From CAYUPI01 sp964446585 (lineage in GTDB: Bacteria; Verrucomicrobiota; Verrucomicrobiia; Limisphaerales; UBA8199): DNA of 64,000 nt. The notes beneath the pieces were generated by a model. That model worked only from the letters and a program-made list of their open reading frames with translations. It did no database searches and was not told where the DNA came from. The translations under genes were made by a program, and so were the position numbers. The stretch is taken from NCBI GenBank assembly GCA_964446585.1, contig CAYUPI010000014.1, positions 62,001 to 126,000 on the forward strand, written 5' to 3'. How positions within the stretch are numbered: position 1 is the stretch's first letter; each line of letters opens with the position of its first letter. Positions 18,340 to 26,782 of this stretch are shown one piece after another.

Positions 18340-19698
18340 ATGAAACCCGTTGACGGCCCGCAGCAACCACGTCTTCGCCCCGCAGCGGTTCTGGCCAGCA
18401 TTTGTGTTGGCATTTTGCTCCTCTTGGTCGTGCCGAGCGGCGAAGTGGCCGAAGGGTCGGCAAGCAATTCGTCGGAGAAAAATCCAACATTGCTGATTCC
18501 AGAGCGGGTCTTTGACGCAGTGGACGGCGCGGTGCACGAAGGCTGGATGGTGTTGGTCACCGGACAAAAGATCACGGCCGCTGGACCCAAGGCAGAAGTG
18601 AAGCCGCCTGCCAATGCGGTGACGATTCAGTTGCCGGGCATGACGCTGCTGCCGGGTCTGATGGACATTCACTCGCACATTTTCCTCCACCCGTACAACG
18701 AGGCGCTCTGGAACGATCAAGTGCTCAAGGAACCAGTGGCGTATCGCGCCGTCGAAGCGGTCAATCATGTTAAGGCGACACTGATGGCCGGATTCACTTT
18801 GCTGCGCGACCTGGGCACGGAGGGAGCGGGATTTTCGGACTTGGCAATCAAACGCGCGATCGATGAGGGCCTCATCCCCGGGCCGCGCCTGCTAACGGCG
18901 ACCAAAGCCATTGTCGCGACGGCAAGCTACGGTCCCGGCCCGCTCGGCTTCGCTGAAAATGTGATCCTGCCAAAGGGCGCGCAGGAAGCCAGTGGCGTGC
19001 CCGAGATTCTCAAGGCAGTGCGAGAACAGGCGGGCGCAGGCGCGGATTGGATTAAGGTTTATGCTGATTTTGGGCGTGGTCCCCAGGGCAAAGAAGTGCC
19101 GACGTTCAGCAGCACGGAACTGAAAGCTCTGGTCGAAGAAGCCCATTCGGCGGGCCGGCCAGTGGCTGCTCATGCAATGACGCCTGAGGGGATGCGCCGC
19201 GCCATCCTGGCTGGGGTAGATACCGTCGAGCATGGCTACTTCGGCACCGAAGAAGTCTTCAAGCTCATGGCCAGCAAGGGCGTGGCCTTTCTGCCAACGC
19301 TTACTGCAACTGAGGCTTACGCTGAGTACTTCAATGGATACAAACCCGGCCAAAGCCCAATGCCGCCGCAATTGGAGCGGGCACTGGAAGCATTCCGGCT
19401 CGCCTTGAAGAATAAAGTGATCATTGGGGTGGGCAGCGACGTGGGGGTTTTTGCCCACGGCACGAATTATCGCGAACTGGAATGGATGGTGCGCGGAGGT
19501 ATGTCGCCGGCACAGGCGCTGCTCGCGGCCACGGCAGTGAGCGCGAAAATCGTGCGGATGGAGGACAGGCTCGGCCGTATTCAGCGCGACATGCTGGCCG
19601 ACCTCATCGCTGTGTCAGGCGATCCCACCAGGGACATTGAGGCGCTGCGCAGCGTTACCCTGGTGATGAAGGATGGAGTGATTTATAAACGTCCCTGA
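18340..19698 (+). CDS. Exported amidohydrolase, imidazolonepropionase/prolidase-like
   Basis: 452 residues. After an N-terminal hydrophobic signal or anchor ([16 protein letters not shown]) comes the metal-dependent amidohydrolase fold: [14 protein letters not shown] (HxH), a metal-bridging Lys candidate in [29 protein letters not shown], and Asp in [12 protein letters not shown]. The C-terminal beta-sandwich return ([20 protein letters not shown]) is complete. Relatives include secreted imidazolonepropionase-like and dipeptidase-like enzymes; the substrate is not predictable. metF starts three bases after its stop, so the two may be co-transcribed although their functions seem unrelated. Confidence 0.87.
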   Translation: MKPVDGPQQPRLRPAAVLASICVGILLLLVVPSGEVAEGSASNSSEKNPTLLIPERVFDAVDGAVHEGWMVLVTGQKITAAGPKAEVKPPANAVTIQLPGMTLLPGLMDIHSHIFLHPYNEALWNDQVLKEPVAYRAVEAVNHVKATLMAGFTLLRDLGTEGAGFSDLAIKRAIDEGLIPGPRLLTATKAIVATASYGPGPLGFAENVILPKGAQEASGVPEILKAVREQAGAGADWIKVYADFGRGPQGKEVPTFSSTELKALVEEAHSAGRPVAAHAMTPEGMRRAILAGVDTVEHGYFGTEEVFKLMASKGVAFLPTLTATEAYAEYFNGYKPGQSPMPPQLERALEAFRLALKNKVIIGVGSDVGVFAHGTNYRELEWMVRGGMSPAQALLAATAVSAKIVRMEDRLGRIQRDMLADLIAVSGDPTRDIEALRSVTLVMKDGVIYKRP

Positions 19699-19700
19699 GC

Positions 19701-20588
19701 ATGCAGTTGGTCCGGGACATTTACGCCACGAAGGCCGCCGCGGGTCAGCCGGTAATCTCCTTCGAGTTTTTCCCGCCGAAAACCCCGGAAGGCGACCGGG
19801 CCCTTCTGGAAAAAACGCTGCCCGCTTTGCTGAAGACGAGGCCCGATTACTGCTCCGTCACGTATGGCGCCGGCGGCAGCACCCGCGACAAGACTCTGAT
19901 GATCGTTGAGCGCATTCAGCGCGAGCACGGACTGACTGCTGTCGCCCATTTGACCTGCGTCTGCGCCACACAGGAGCAGATTCGCGGGCTCCTCGGTCAA
20001 ATTCGCGCTTTGGGTGTTCGCAACGTTTTGGCCCTGCGGGGGGATCCGCCCGAAGGCGGCCAGTTCCAGCTCACCCCCGGCGGGTTTGAATACGCCAGCC
20101 AACTGGTCAAGTTCATTCGCGGAATGAACGATTTCTGCATCGGCGTCGCCGGTTTCCCGGAAGGCCACATCGCGTGCAAGGAGGGGAGGCTCGCCGACTG
20201 GCGGCATCTGCGGGAAAAAATCGACGCCGGCGCCGATTTCGTCATCACCCAATTGTTCTTCGACAACGCGTATTTCTACGAGTTCCGTGAGCATATGCAA
20301 CGCCAGCACGGAGTCAGAGTGCCGCTGGTTCCCGGCATCATCCCGATCCTCAGCGCCTCGCAAATCCAGCGTTTCACCGCCTTGTGTGGCGCGCGCATTC
20401 CGCCAACACTGGCTACCAAGCTCGCTGAGCTGGGAAATAACGACGCGGCCGTGGCGGAATTCGGGATCGAATACGCCACCAACCAGTGCCGGGACCTGCT
20501 CAAAGCGGGCGTCCCCGGTATCCACTTCTACACGCTGAACAAAGCGCCTTCAACGGTGCGGATTCTAAAGGACCTGGGATTGGCGTGA
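19701..20588 (+). CDS. metF: 5,10-methylenetetrahydrofolate reductase
   Basis: 295 residues, the normal size for bacterial MetF. Recognisable segments are ISFEFFPPKTPEGDRALLEK, VTYGAGGSTRDKT, HLTCVCAT and NVLALRGDPPEGG, and FVITQLFFDNAYFYEF near residue 180. It is an FAD-dependent TIM-barrel enzyme that reduces 5,10-methylene-THF to 5-methyl-THF for methionine synthesis, in the cytoplasm. It starts three bases after the amidohydrolase stop and converges with argJ, with a seven-base gap. Confidence 0.96.
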   Translation: MQLVRDIYATKAAAGQPVISFEFFPPKTPEGDRALLEKTLPALLKTRPDYCSVTYGAGGSTRDKTLMIVERIQREHGLTAVAHLTCVCATQEQIRGLLGQIRALGVRNVLALRGDPPEGGQFQLTPGGFEYASQLVKFIRGMNDFCIGVAGFPEGHIACKEGRLADWRHLREKIDAGADFVITQLFFDNAYFYEFREHMQRQHGVRVPLVPGIIPILSASQIQRFTALCGARIPPTLATKLAELGNNDAAVAEFGIEYATNQCRDLLKAGVPGIHFYTLNKAPSTVRILKDLGLA

Positions 20589-20595
20589 ATGGCAA

Positions 20596-21924
20596 TCATC
20601 CCCCGAGCGAACTCGGATCGCTCACATCGCCTTTGTTGAACTCGACGTACTTTTCGGTGAGGTCGGCAGCGTAGATGACCGCGCTGGACTTGCCCAGATT
20701 CAAACGGATGTGCAGATCGAACTCCCGCGCGGCGACGGCCGCACAGAGTTCCTTGAAGCTGGCCTTCGTCGGTTGGCCGCGCCGCAAACTCCACAGAACT
20801 CTGTTGCTGGCCGGCGCGCTATAACCGATGTCCACTTTTTCTTCGACCACCCGGGCGGCGCTGTAACCGAGCGCGTCGATGATGCGGCCCCAATTCGGGT
20901 CCCCGCCGTGCCAACTGGTCTTGACCAGCGCGCTGTTCGCCACCGCGCGCGCCGCCGCATCCGCCTCAGCAAATGACTTCCCTCCACTCACCCGCACGGT
21001 GACAAACCGCGAGACACCTTCGCCGTCGCGGACAATCATTTTGGCCAGCTCCAAACAGACAAAGTTCAACGCCGCCTGAAAAATCCCAAACTGTTTTGGT
21101 TTCCGACTTTTGACTTTTGACTTCTGACTTGCCGCTCCGTTTGCGAGCACCAGCACCGTATCGTTCGTGCTCATGTCGCCATCGACGGTGATCCGATTGA
21201 AGCTGCGGGCGACGGCTTCGCCCAGTGCGCTTTGCAGAGCCGATCTCTCGACGGCCGCATCCGTCGTGAGGAAGCAAAGCATGGTGGCGTGGGGCATCGC
21301 CGCAGGACGCCGGCCCCCGGAGCTCATGCCGGGTTGAATCATGCCCGCTCCTTTGCAAATCCCTCCGAGGCGCACCTTCTCACCGTCCAGCTTGAACTCG
21401 ACGGCGCTCTGTTTTGGGCGCGTGTCGCTCGTCATAATCGCTTCGGCTGCGTGCGCAGCATGTTTCGGTGTCGCGCCCAGCATCGCGGCGGCTTCGATGA
21501 TGCCAGCGCGGACCTCGTCCATCGGCAGCGGGACTCCGATTCGGCCCGTGGACCCAACCAGCGCCGAGCCGCTTGGGAGTCTGAGCGCTCGCTCGGTAAA
21601 GCGGACCATCTCCACTGCATCGCGAAACCCTTGGTGGCCGGTACAGGCGTTGGCATTGCCGGAATTGACCACGATCGCCCGCACGCGGCCGTTGCGGACG
21701 CGCGGCAGGCAAACCTTCACTGGCGCCGCGCAAACCTGGTTGGTCGTGAACATTCCGGCCACCGTTGCCGGCACATCCGAGACAATCAGTGCCAGATCGC
21801 GTTTTTGACCTTTATCAGACCCTTTGCCCGTGCCCAGACGCTTGATGTCACAGAACACGCCGGAGGCCCGGAACCCTCGCGGAGCCACGACAGAGCCGGG
21901 AATTTCAACTGGTCGCAACTTCAT
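20596..21924 (-). CDS. argJ: Glutamate N-acetyltransferase / amino-acid acetyltransferase
   Basis: 442 residues from the ATG at 21924, preceded by a purine-rich AAGGACAAGAG. The autoprocessing site is in MPHATMLCFL, where the Thr becomes the catalytic N-terminus of the beta chain. Other ArgJ features are MFTTNQVCAAPVKVC, VVNSGNANACTG, GDMSTNDTVLVLANG and WHGGDPNWGRI. It makes N-acetylglutamate and recycles the acetyl group in arginine synthesis. Just after NDTVLVLANGAAS an unusual Lys/Ser-rich segment (QKSKVKSRKPKQ) is encoded by GACTTTT-type tandem repeats at 21098-21132. No other arginine gene is adjacent. Confidence 0.94.
   Translation of the reverse strand: MKLRPVEIPGSVVAPRGFRASGVFCDIKRLGTGKGSDKGQKRDLALIVSDVPATVAGMFTTNQVCAAPVKVCLPRVRNGRVRAIVVNSGNANACTGHQGFRDAVEMVRFTERALRLPSGSALVGSTGRIGVPLPMDEVRAGIIEAAAMLGATPKHAAHAAEAIMTSDTRPKQSAVEFKLDGEKVRLGGICKGAGMIQPGMSSGGRRPAAMPHATMLCFLTTDAAVERSALQSALGEAVARSFNRITVDGDMSTNDTVLVLANGAASQKSKVKSRKPKQFGIFQAALNFVCLELAKMIVRDGEGVSRFVTVRVSGGKSFAEADAAARAVANSALVKTSWHGGDPNWGRIIDALGYSAARVVEEKVDIGYSAPASNRVLWSLRRGQPTKASFKELCAAVAAREFDLHIRLNLGKSSAVIYAADLTEKYVEFNKGDVSDPSSLGG
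21098..21132. repeat. Short tandem repeat inside argJ
   Basis: Three tandem units of GACTTTT/GACTTCT, on the coding strand AAGTC-rich, add a Lys/Ser-rich segment to ArgJ. Sequence of this kind is usually intergenic. The reading frame is kept. Confidence 0.7.
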
Positions 21925-22267
21925 CTCTTGTCCTTCACTTCGCGCAAGCGGCTGCAAGGAGTTGCAGTTCCCGCCGATCCCAGCAAGCGCAAAAGCGAAG
22001 GACGAGTGAATCCGGGTAGCGACGCGCGGCCCGCGCGTCCGGCGGGATCGGGCCCCCAATGGACGCCTCGGGGAGGCGTCCCCACCAGGTTCAGGAGTTC
22101 AACACAGGAACTGTTTCGGGGAGTTCACTCCCTGAGGGAGAGTGCAGGGAGTGGGCAAAAGAACTTTGGCGCACTTGGCGCCGAGAAGAAGGCGAAGAGA
22201 CGCAGAGTTCGAAACTTTTTCTCCGAGCTTCTGTCGGACCCTGCGTTCTCCCCGCTTGAATTGCCGA
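21925..22267. other. Intergenic region upstream of argJ with hairpins
   Basis: 343 bases without a convincing gene. It holds a perfect hairpin GGACGCCTC-GGG-GAGGCGTCC (22059-22079) and a second small palindrome CTCCCTGAGGGAG near 22126-22138. The promoter of argJ should lie in the left part. No tRNA or conserved RNA was recognised. Confidence 0.5.
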
Positions 22268-22762
22268 TCAGGTCGTCACCATCTCCGGGGCAGGTTTTTG
22301 CGCCATTTTCGCAAAGAAAGCTTTGGCGTTAGTGGCGATTTGTTCTTTCGTCAGGTCCTGTTTATGCGTGGCCAGGGACCATTGATGACCGAACGGATCT
22401 TCCACTGTGCCGCTGCGGTCGCCCCAGAACTGGTCAGTCATGGGCATCTTCACCATGCAGCCGGCTTTCACCGCGCGGTCGAACGCCGCATCCGCATCCT
22501 CGATGTAAACATAGAGCGAGACGCTGGTGCCGCCACGGCTCTTAGGCGAAAGACACGACGGCGGGAATTCACCGCCGAGCATCAATCTCGCGTTGCCGAC
22601 CTGCACTTCAGCGTGCATGACGGACTTGCCATCAGGCGCCATGAACCGTCCGATTTCCTGCGCGCCGAAGGCCTTCTTGTAGAAGTCAATCGCCTTGGCG
22701 GCATCCGATACAATGAGGTGAGGAGTGACCGTGTGATATCCATCTGGAATTGCTTTAGCCAT
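22268..22762 (-). CDS. VOC-family (glyoxalase/bleomycin-resistance-like, PhnB-like) protein
   Basis: 164 residues in two beta-alpha-beta-beta-beta halves. It opens with VTPHLIVSDAAKAIDFYKKA, has MHAEVQVGNARLMLGGE in the first half, and ends with DRSGTVEDPFGHQWSLATH, the pattern of PhnB/YdcI-type VOC proteins. Metal-binding candidates are His and Glu at the expected strand ends, but the ligand set of these proteins varies and the activity is not predictable. The gene stands alone, with a palindromic repeat about 100 bases upstream. Confidence 0.88.
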   Translation of the reverse strand: MAKAIPDGYHTVTPHLIVSDAAKAIDFYKKAFGAQEIGRFMAPDGKSVMHAEVQVGNARLMLGGEFPPSCLSPKSRGGTSVSLYVYIEDADAAFDRAVKAGCMVKMPMTDQFWGDRSGTVEDPFGHQWSLATHKQDLTKEQIATNAKAFFAKMAQKPAPEMVTT

Positions 22763-22865
22763 ATTTTGCCTTTCGTTTTTGGTAACAAGGCAGAAGCTTC
22801 ATCCGATCGCGAGATATTTCCAGTGAAATTTTAGAAAATTTTGCAACGCCTTAGCGAAAGCGGGC

Positions 22866-22932
22866 GGAACGCGGAATTTATTCCGCAGCAACGGTCGAAT
22901 GCTGGGCTGCTGCGGAATAAATTCCGCGCTCC
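22866..22932. repeat. GGAG-type REP pair (REPIN-like), copy 1
   Basis: Left arm 22866-22890 and right arm 22908-22932 are 25-base inverted repeats with a single mismatch, around a 17-base centre. Each arm is itself a hairpin (GCGGAAT-TT-ATTCCGC) flanked by GGA(A/G)C and AGCA. The centre begins ACGGTCGAAT, as in the copy at 43460. Confidence 0.88.
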
Positions 22933-23085
22933 GGCTTCTGCGCCCGCTGTGACTGACCCATTACATTTGTATGATTTCATCTTCTACAAATCGTGTTAAT
23001 TTGAAGTGGATGAGCCCAAAACCTGAAGCCCTTGGAGATTCGAAGTCCCGCCGGCCAGGAAACAGTGCCGCTAGCTAACTCACTC

Positions 23086-24771
23086 GTGAAACAAGCGTTC
23101 CCTATCCTTCTGATCTCGACCCTCCTGTGGAGCCACTGCAGTCGAAGCGAACCGATCGGCGGCGTGACGCTCATGATCGCGCCCACAAACACGAATGCCA
23201 TTGTTTCCTGGCCGTACCCCTCGCGTGGATTCGAGCTTCAGGCGGCGACAAAGCTGGGCGCGGCGGACTGGCAGGCCGCGACGGGAACGGCCATCTCGAA
23301 CAGTGGCCGCTGGCAGGTCACTGCGCCAGCCGGCCCGTCGAGCAGCTTCTTTCGCCTAAAAAATCATCTGCAATATTTCGGCTTTTGGGCAGGTTCAGTG
23401 GCTCCCGGCGGCTCGGTCGCCGAACAGCGCGGCACAGTCAATTTCACGATGGGCGGCAGCCCGGGGACTTCAGCGGACCAGGCCGTGGCCGCTGGAATGA
23501 AGCTGATGTTTTTTGCGCCGGATTTCAGCGATCCCAACGTTCAAAGCCAGATCGACGCGATGAAGCCGTACGCAACCAACATGCTCGCTTTCTTCATGAT
23601 GGACGAGCCCGATTGCGTTGCCAATGGCGACACCAACAAGCTCGACCAACTCCTTTCCTCTATCGAGACGAATATCAATCAACTCCGGCAGTCATTCCCG
23701 CAAGTTGCATACATGATGACGCTGGGCTGCTCCTTTTGGAGCTACAGCAATTTTCGGATTCCGCAAGGCATCGATTACATCGCGCTGGAAAGCTATGGGA
23801 GCTCGGGCGACCCGGCCGCCACTCGCAACGAATGGTCGTCCAAACTCGCGCACCTGAACACTTACATGAACAGCTCTCAAAGGATTTTTCTGATGCCCGG
23901 GGCCACCGAAGCTTATGGGACGGAAACCCAGCTCATCCAAAAAGCGAATGACATTTTCACTTACGCACTCACCGATCCGCTCGTCGTGGGCGTGTTTCCG
24001 TTCGACTGGTACAGCGACAATTATGATTGTGCCAGCGCCGGCGTCTTCTGCGGCAACGGCGTTCCTGCTACAAATTACTCCATCCCGGTCAGCGGCAACC
24101 GGAGTGCCCGGGATCTGCCCAATCTGCGCGCGTGCTACATCCAGATCGGCCATTCAATCATGAACGGCGCTTTTCTGGACTTCGGCGCCGGCGAGCCCTC
24201 CATTCAGTTCCTGGGCGGCTCCAGCCTGCCAGCATCACCCTGGATCTCCTCAGGCGGAGCAACAGCCGTCATTGATTTTTTCGACCCGGACCTTCAAACC
24301 ACGAACCAATGCCTGCGCATCAGCTCTGGCGCCAATGCCAACGAATGGTACGTCGGCCCACTGGCTCTTGATGAATTGGCCCTCGGCGCCCGCTTTCGTC
24401 TCGCCGCCTTCACCACAACCGGGAAAGAGAATCTCTTGTGTTTGACGACTCATTCCACGCCGTCGTCTCCCGCGCCCTCCATCACGCTCGTCGATGGCCG
24501 CTACAAACTCTGGAATTACGTCAACTCCAACTCCGAACTGATGGACATCGGCCCGGCGGTAACCAACGCGTGGCACACAGCTTATCTCTACGCCCGCAAC
24601 GACGGCCGCGTAAAGTTATGGTGGGATGACAACCTGGTCTTTGACGGCGCCGCGCCGCCGGTCAATCCTTACAATGCCTACGTCGAATGGGGCAGCGGCA
24701 GCGACTCGTGGCAATACGACGCCACCACCACCGTCGATTTTGATTGGGTCGCCTACGGCGATCATTTCTAG
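23086..24771 (+). CDS. Secreted protein with TIM-barrel-like and lectin-like regions
   Basis: 561 residues from a GTG at 23086, chosen because it begins a lipoprotein-like signal (KQAFPILLISTLLWSHC); a TTG at 23032 is also in frame. The mid part (about 105-340) reads like a glycoside-hydrolase-type barrel: AAGMKLMFFAPDFSDP, NMLAFFMMDEPDC (a candidate acidic pair), GIDYIALESYG and VVGVFPFDWYSDNYD. The C-terminal part (about 370-560) resembles a concanavalin-A-like sandwich, with ITLVDGRYKLWNY and VKLWWDDNLVFDG. This suggests an exported carbohydrate-active protein, but I cannot name a family. Confidence 0.6.
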   Translation: MKQAFPILLISTLLWSHCSRSEPIGGVTLMIAPTNTNAIVSWPYPSRGFELQAATKLGAADWQAATGTAISNSGRWQVTAPAGPSSSFFRLKNHLQYFGFWAGSVAPGGSVAEQRGTVNFTMGGSPGTSADQAVAAGMKLMFFAPDFSDPNVQSQIDAMKPYATNMLAFFMMDEPDCVANGDTNKLDQLLSSIETNINQLRQSFPQVAYMMTLGCSFWSYSNFRIPQGIDYIALESYGSSGDPAATRNEWSSKLAHLNTYMNSSQRIFLMPGATEAYGTETQLIQKANDIFTYALTDPLVVGVFPFDWYSDNYDCASAGVFCGNGVPATNYSIPVSGNRSARDLPNLRACYIQIGHSIMNGAFLDFGAGEPSIQFLGGSSLPASPWISSGGATAVIDFFDPDLQTTNQCLRISSGANANEWYVGPLALDELALGARFRLAAFTTTGKENLLCLTTHSTPSSPAPSITLVDGRYKLWNYVNSNSELMDIGPAVTNAWHTAYLYARNDGRVKLWWDDNLVFDGAAPPVNPYNAYVEWGSGSDSWQYDATTTVDFDWVAYGDHF

Positions 24772-24794
24772 TCTCCATTAGAGCGGGAATCTGG

Positions 24795-25055
24795 CTATTC
24801 TGCAGCCACGATGGCCACTTTGCGCGAACCAACTGAGATTCCGTCCGTTAATTGAACATCCCACCGGTCTTCTTTCTGATCTACGCGCAGGATGATGCTG
24901 GCGCGGCCGGGCGGATGGTCAAACGGGTCCTGAAGCAAGAGGAACCCCGGTCCCAACTGGGCCACCGGAATTGAATGCCCATTGAACACCAGGCTAATCC
25001 GGACGTCGGCAGAATGGCCATTGTGGCCGCTGGATTCGAAACCTGTGAATGACAT
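24795..25055 (-). CDS. Small conserved protein of unknown function
   Basis: 86 residues from the ATG at 25055. The core ISLVFNGHSIPVAQLGPGFL, then DHPPGRASIILRVD and WDVQLTDGI, looks like a small all-beta protein type that I recall from unannotated genes of several phyla; no function is known to me. The 5' end overlaps that of the divergent kinase-like gene by about ten bases, so their regulation and evolution are probably tied. Recognition is by memory of the sequence style, not by a search. Confidence 0.55.
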   Translation of the reverse strand: MSFTGFESSGHNGHSADVRISLVFNGHSIPVAQLGPGFLLLQDPFDHPPGRASIILRVDQKEDRWDVQLTDGISVGSRKVAIVAAE

Positions 25056-25539
25056 TGCTCTCAAAAGCGCCGCAGCATACGCGGCGCGGAACACGTTGAC
25101 GCTCGCTGCACAGCTCGGCTTCGGTGTGCATGGTATTGTACATGTAGTCGAAGACAAGATCAAAAAAGACCGGTCGGCGATCAAAGTGCATCATTCCACA
25201 GCATCGTACGAGCGCGAGCGAGCTGCGTACGAACGCCTCAAGGAAGAAGGCGTTTCAATCGTTTTGGGATTCAACGTTCCCCAACTTATCAGGATCGACA
25301 ACGAGCTGCGAGTGATTGAAATGACCATTGTCACTCGCCCGTTTGTGCTGGATTTTGCCGGGGCCTACTTGGATTCCCTGCCCGAGTTTCCGGCGGAAGT
25401 CTGGGCCGAATGGGAATCCGAAAAACGGGATCAGTTTGGCGCCCGTTGGAGCAAAGTGGAGGCGGTCATTGAATCACTTGAGGCAATCGGGATCTATTTA
25501 ACGGATGTTACTCCCAATAATGTGGCCTTCGTTGATTAG
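25046..25539 (+). CDS. Protein-kinase-like small protein
   Basis: 164 residues from the GTG at 25046. It reads like a shortened kinase fold: LGFGVHGIVHVVED in the position of a glycine-rich loop, SAIKVHHSTASYERER with a candidate ATP-binding Lys, LRVIEMTIVTRPFVLDF in the hinge region, and YLTDVTPNNVAF, which matches the D-x4-N catalytic loop. It stops just after this loop, so a DFG and C-lobe are absent or only implied by the final VD. It could be an active minimal kinase or a degenerate one. It is divergent from, and overlaps, the 86-residue gene. Confidence 0.6.
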
Positions 25540-25592
25540 GAAGGCCGCAGAAATTTGCTGCTTCGCGAGCGCTTGCTTGGCTTGACCGGCCA

Positions 25593-26753
25593 ATGGTCCT
25601 CATGCTTCTCTCGTGCATGATTCAGAGCTTTTGTTTTGGCCGTTTTTCTCGCACCCGCACATTTTCTGTTTTGTTGATCGGATGGGCGGTTTGGTTTCTG
25701 GCATCGGTCCCGGCCGCCTGGGCTGCCGAGCTGCGCATCGAGCGGCTGTTCGGACCGGAGATCAAGACGGGGCCCTACAAGCACCCCGCGCGCATCGAGG
25801 AACTCAGAAACGGAGACCTCTATGTGGTTTATTACGGCGGCGAGGGTGAATACGCTACGGACACCGGCGTCTTCGGCTCGCGCCTAAAGAAAGGGGGCCG
25901 TCATTGGTCAAGCCCCATCCGCATCGCGCACGATCCGTTCCGGTCGCTCGGCAATGGCGTGGTGTGGCAAGCGCCCGACGACCTCGTGTGGTTGTTCTAC
26001 GTCGTGCGCTACGGCTCGACGTGGTCCACTTCGCGCGTGCAAGCCAAAGTCTCGTACGATAACGCCCAGACCTGGTCGGACGCATTCCCCCTCGTGAGCG
26101 ATGAGGGTATGATGGTCTGTAACAAGCCGATCGTCTTGCACAATGGCGATTACCTGCTACCGCTTTATTTCGAAACGGGCTTCGACCCGGAATTTACAGC
26201 GCCGGGAAGCAGCGGCCTGTTTCTCCGGTACGACCTGCAGAAGAAGGAGTGGAAACAGACCGGCCGCATACAATCGGCCACCGGCAATATCCAGCCGGTG
26301 CCAATCGAAATCATCGAAAATTCTCTCATCGCCTACTGTCGCCGCGGAGGCAATTTCGAGCCAACGACCAACGGCTGGTTGATCCGCGCCGAGTCGCACG
26401 ATGGCGGTTGGACCTGGAGCCAGGGAGTCAACACCCGATTTCAAAACCCCAACGCCGCGGTGGACTTCATCAAGCTGCGCAGCGGAAAATTACTGCTCGT
26501 GTTCAACGACAGCATGAACGAGCGCACGCCGTTGACGCTCGCGCTCTCCCCGGATAGTGACCAGACCTGGCCCTGGCGCCGCAACGTGGCCGAGGGCCCA
26601 TATGATTATGCCTACCCGATGGCGGTGGAAACCCGTGATAGCAAGATCCACCTGATCTTCACCTCCCACGAACGCACGATTGTGAATCACGCCGTCCTCG
26701 ACGAGCGATGGATCCTGGAGGGCGGTCCGGTCAAATCCTGGCTGACGAAGTGA
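25593..26753 (+). CDS. Secreted sialidase-fold (BNR-repeat) protein
   Basis: 386 residues. An N-terminal signal (TFSVLLIGWAVWFLASVPAA, then WAAE) directs export. The body is a six-bladed-propeller-type sequence with BNR/Asp-box-like motifs: VSYDNAQTWSDAF, AESHDGGWTWSQG and SPDSDQTWPWRR. An RIEELRNGDLYVVYYGG segment gives a candidate first arginine. The family includes exo-alpha-sialidases and many propellers of unknown activity; the full catalytic set (Arg triad, Tyr, Glu) cannot be confirmed by eye. Its place near a CE15-like esterase suggests a role in polysaccharide or glycan use. Confidence 0.82.
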   Translation: MVLMLLSCMIQSFCFGRFSRTRTFSVLLIGWAVWFLASVPAAWAAELRIERLFGPEIKTGPYKHPARIEELRNGDLYVVYYGGEGEYATDTGVFGSRLKKGGRHWSSPIRIAHDPFRSLGNGVVWQAPDDLVWLFYVVRYGSTWSTSRVQAKVSYDNAQTWSDAFPLVSDEGMMVCNKPIVLHNGDYLLPLYFETGFDPEFTAPGSSGLFLRYDLQKKEWKQTGRIQSATGNIQPVPIEIIENSLIAYCRRGGNFEPTTNGWLIRAESHDGGWTWSQGVNTRFQNPNAAVDFIKLRSGKLLLVFNDSMNERTPLTLALSPDSDQTWPWRRNVAEGPYDYAYPMAVETRDSKIHLIFTSHERTIVNHAVLDERWILEGGPVKSWLTK

Positions 26754-26782
26754 ATTGTTCGACGATTCAACGATTCAATGCT

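Noticed and set aside
19683..20525. 280-codon minus-strand frame over metF
   Set aside because: Fully antisense to a confident MetF and without any motif.
21232..22332. Long open frame on the plus strand over argJ
   Set aside because: Antisense to argJ, low-complexity Arg/Ala composition, no domain. Shadow frame.
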